This document shows, piece after piece, positions 62,951-64,000 of a stretch of DNA of 64,000 nucleotides. Position 1 is the stretch's first letter; every line of letters begins with the position of its first letter. The notes under the pieces were generated by a model. That model made no database searches. It worked only from the letters and a program-made list of their open reading frames with translations, and was not told where the DNA came from. This stretch comes from Bugulina stolonifera (Eukaryota; Bryozoa; Gymnolaemata; Cheilostomatida; Bugulidae): assembly GCA_935421135.1 (NCBI GenBank), contig OW285197.1:3686850-3750849 (forward strand), written 5' to 3'. Both the position numbers and the translations under genes were made by a program.

Positions 62951-63715
62951 ACTGGTTGTGTGGAGCAGGGTAGTGGTCTCCTAAACCAGTAACCACGAAC
63001 AACACAACTCTCATTATTATAGAGCTATTAGAAAAAATAAATAATTATGTGATTTATGTAAAGTCTGTGCATGTGCTACATAGCTTAAAGTGAATAGCTT
63101 ATGAGTGATGCTACAAGTAGGTCTACTACATTTGATGAAATATCGACAGGTATTTGTAGTCAATAAGTGAACCAAAATAACCCATATGGTCCTGAGTCAA
63201 TACTTGGTTGCTAGACTTGAGAAAGAGTATGTTCAGTCTCAGTGGGTAGTTTGGTCATCAAGTTTGAAGACATAATCAGCTCGAACTAACTTCTACTACG
63301 AGAGAAGACTATGTATTAGTCGCAAAGAAGTGTCTTTATAGAGATCTAAGCATCATCTGAGACAATGATAGCCCAAACCATTGACTTTATATATTATTGT
63401 AACTTCTGGAAAATAGTTCCGGCAAAAGGCAAATGTAGCATCGTCTGGAAACAGTGCAACAGTACATTACTTGTATAATCTAAAACAATTTATGTTAAAA
63501 ACACTTATTTATATTGTTGAATTATGAATAGCCAATTTGATATACTTCATTGTTGGTGTTGATGTAGTTAGTAACTACACCGTACATTGTATAATTTATC
63601 TGCTTAGTTCACTTGCATTACATCTTACAAAAAAAGATTATTATAAATACATGTGAATATAATATATCGAATACATAGTCTGTACTAACTTTATTTTATT
63701 GCAAAGTCAAACATT
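62951..63715. other. Spacer upstream of gene Q
   Basis: No gene seen. It probably contains the Q promoter. AT-rich, with no clear TATA assigned. Confidence 0.4.
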
Positions 63716-64000
63716 ATGTTGTTCTTGGTCCTAATCCCACTCTTTCTGGCAGGAAGGTGAGTTAATGTTTGCACAAATTTCTATTGGACATAAAAAATAT
63801 CCATTATTTGCAGTGCTTACATATGCATAGCAGTGCAAAATTTATTGTGAACACACAAATTTGACTTAATCTAGTTCAAGTAAATGTATGATGCATCTAT
63901 TTACAGGTCTTGCTCTCCCGCTGTGGAGCTAAGTCATTTGAATGTCACAGCAGTGTCTGACTTCCGGTTAAGAATGGAATGTCGTTTGACTCGAAACATA
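63716..64000 (+). CDS. Receptor gene Q, 5' end (third family member, cut by window)
   Basis: Exon 1, 63716-63756, encodes MLFLVLIPLFLAG, a signal peptide, and ends AG before GTGAGT in phase 2, as in M and P. Exon 2 starts at 63907 (TTACAG acceptor) and reads SCSPAVELSHLNVTAV then LRMECRLTRN up to the window end. The cysteine near the start, the NVT site and the hydrophobic-x-C-R pattern match exon 2 of M (NVTILQ, NISCEV) and P (MRIQCRV). It is therefore the start of another receptor of the same family in tandem with P. The rest is outside the window. Confidence 0.75.

Overview
The window is eukaryotic, almost certainly from an early-branching marine metazoan. A demosponge is my best guess, but this is inference: no species marker is visible. 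The DNA is AT-rich. Genes are split into small exons of about 60 to 240 bp with GT..AG introns, and there are no operons. The intergenic DNA is full of short DNA transposons, foldback elements, solo LTRs and the palindrome TACATGTA. The exon models below were read by eye from splice signals, reading-frame continuity and comparison between paralogues within the window.

Region 1 (about 0.5-6.1 kb, minus strand): two tandem, divergent Bcl-2-like genes. Both have a BH2-type ...GGW exon followed directly by a GTAAG donor. Region 2 (7.6-10.3 kb): a solo LTR and an unexplained 153-codon ORF. Region 3 (11.0-27.1 kb, minus strand): a duplicated block with two intact three-exon C-type lectin genes. Both are 540 nt and 179 aa, with a signal peptide, EPN motif and six cysteines. 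A lone lectin-type signal-peptide exon lies between them. A Tc1-like element has inserted into one copy of the duplicated upstream DNA.

Region 4 (28.4-60.5 kb): the main find is a head-to-head pair of paralogous single-pass membrane receptors. Gene M runs on the minus strand (43,870 to 28,389; 13 exons, about 696 aa). Gene P runs on the plus strand (47,052 to 60,525; 14 exons, about 734 aa). Their start codons are about 3.2 kb apart. Both encode a signal peptide, an N-terminal FN3-like domain, a PKPV segment, an F5/8C/fucolectin-like (FTP) domain, FN3 domains, one transmembrane helix and a tail exon of exactly 238 nt ending in a strongly basic cluster. The first two exons of a third member (Q, plus strand) lie at the right edge (63,716 to beyond 64,000), so this is a clustered gene family. 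Its layout (fast-diverging ectodomains, conserved exon phases and lengths, short tails with possible signalling motifs) suits cell-surface recognition or adhesion. That role is inference.

The introns and spacers hold hAT-like elements (one carrying a tRNA-like promoter), an hAT transposase relic, two reverse-transcriptase relics, solo LTRs, three long foldbacks, a 14-bp minisatellite, an (ACAG)n array and a tandem repeat of about 76 bp.
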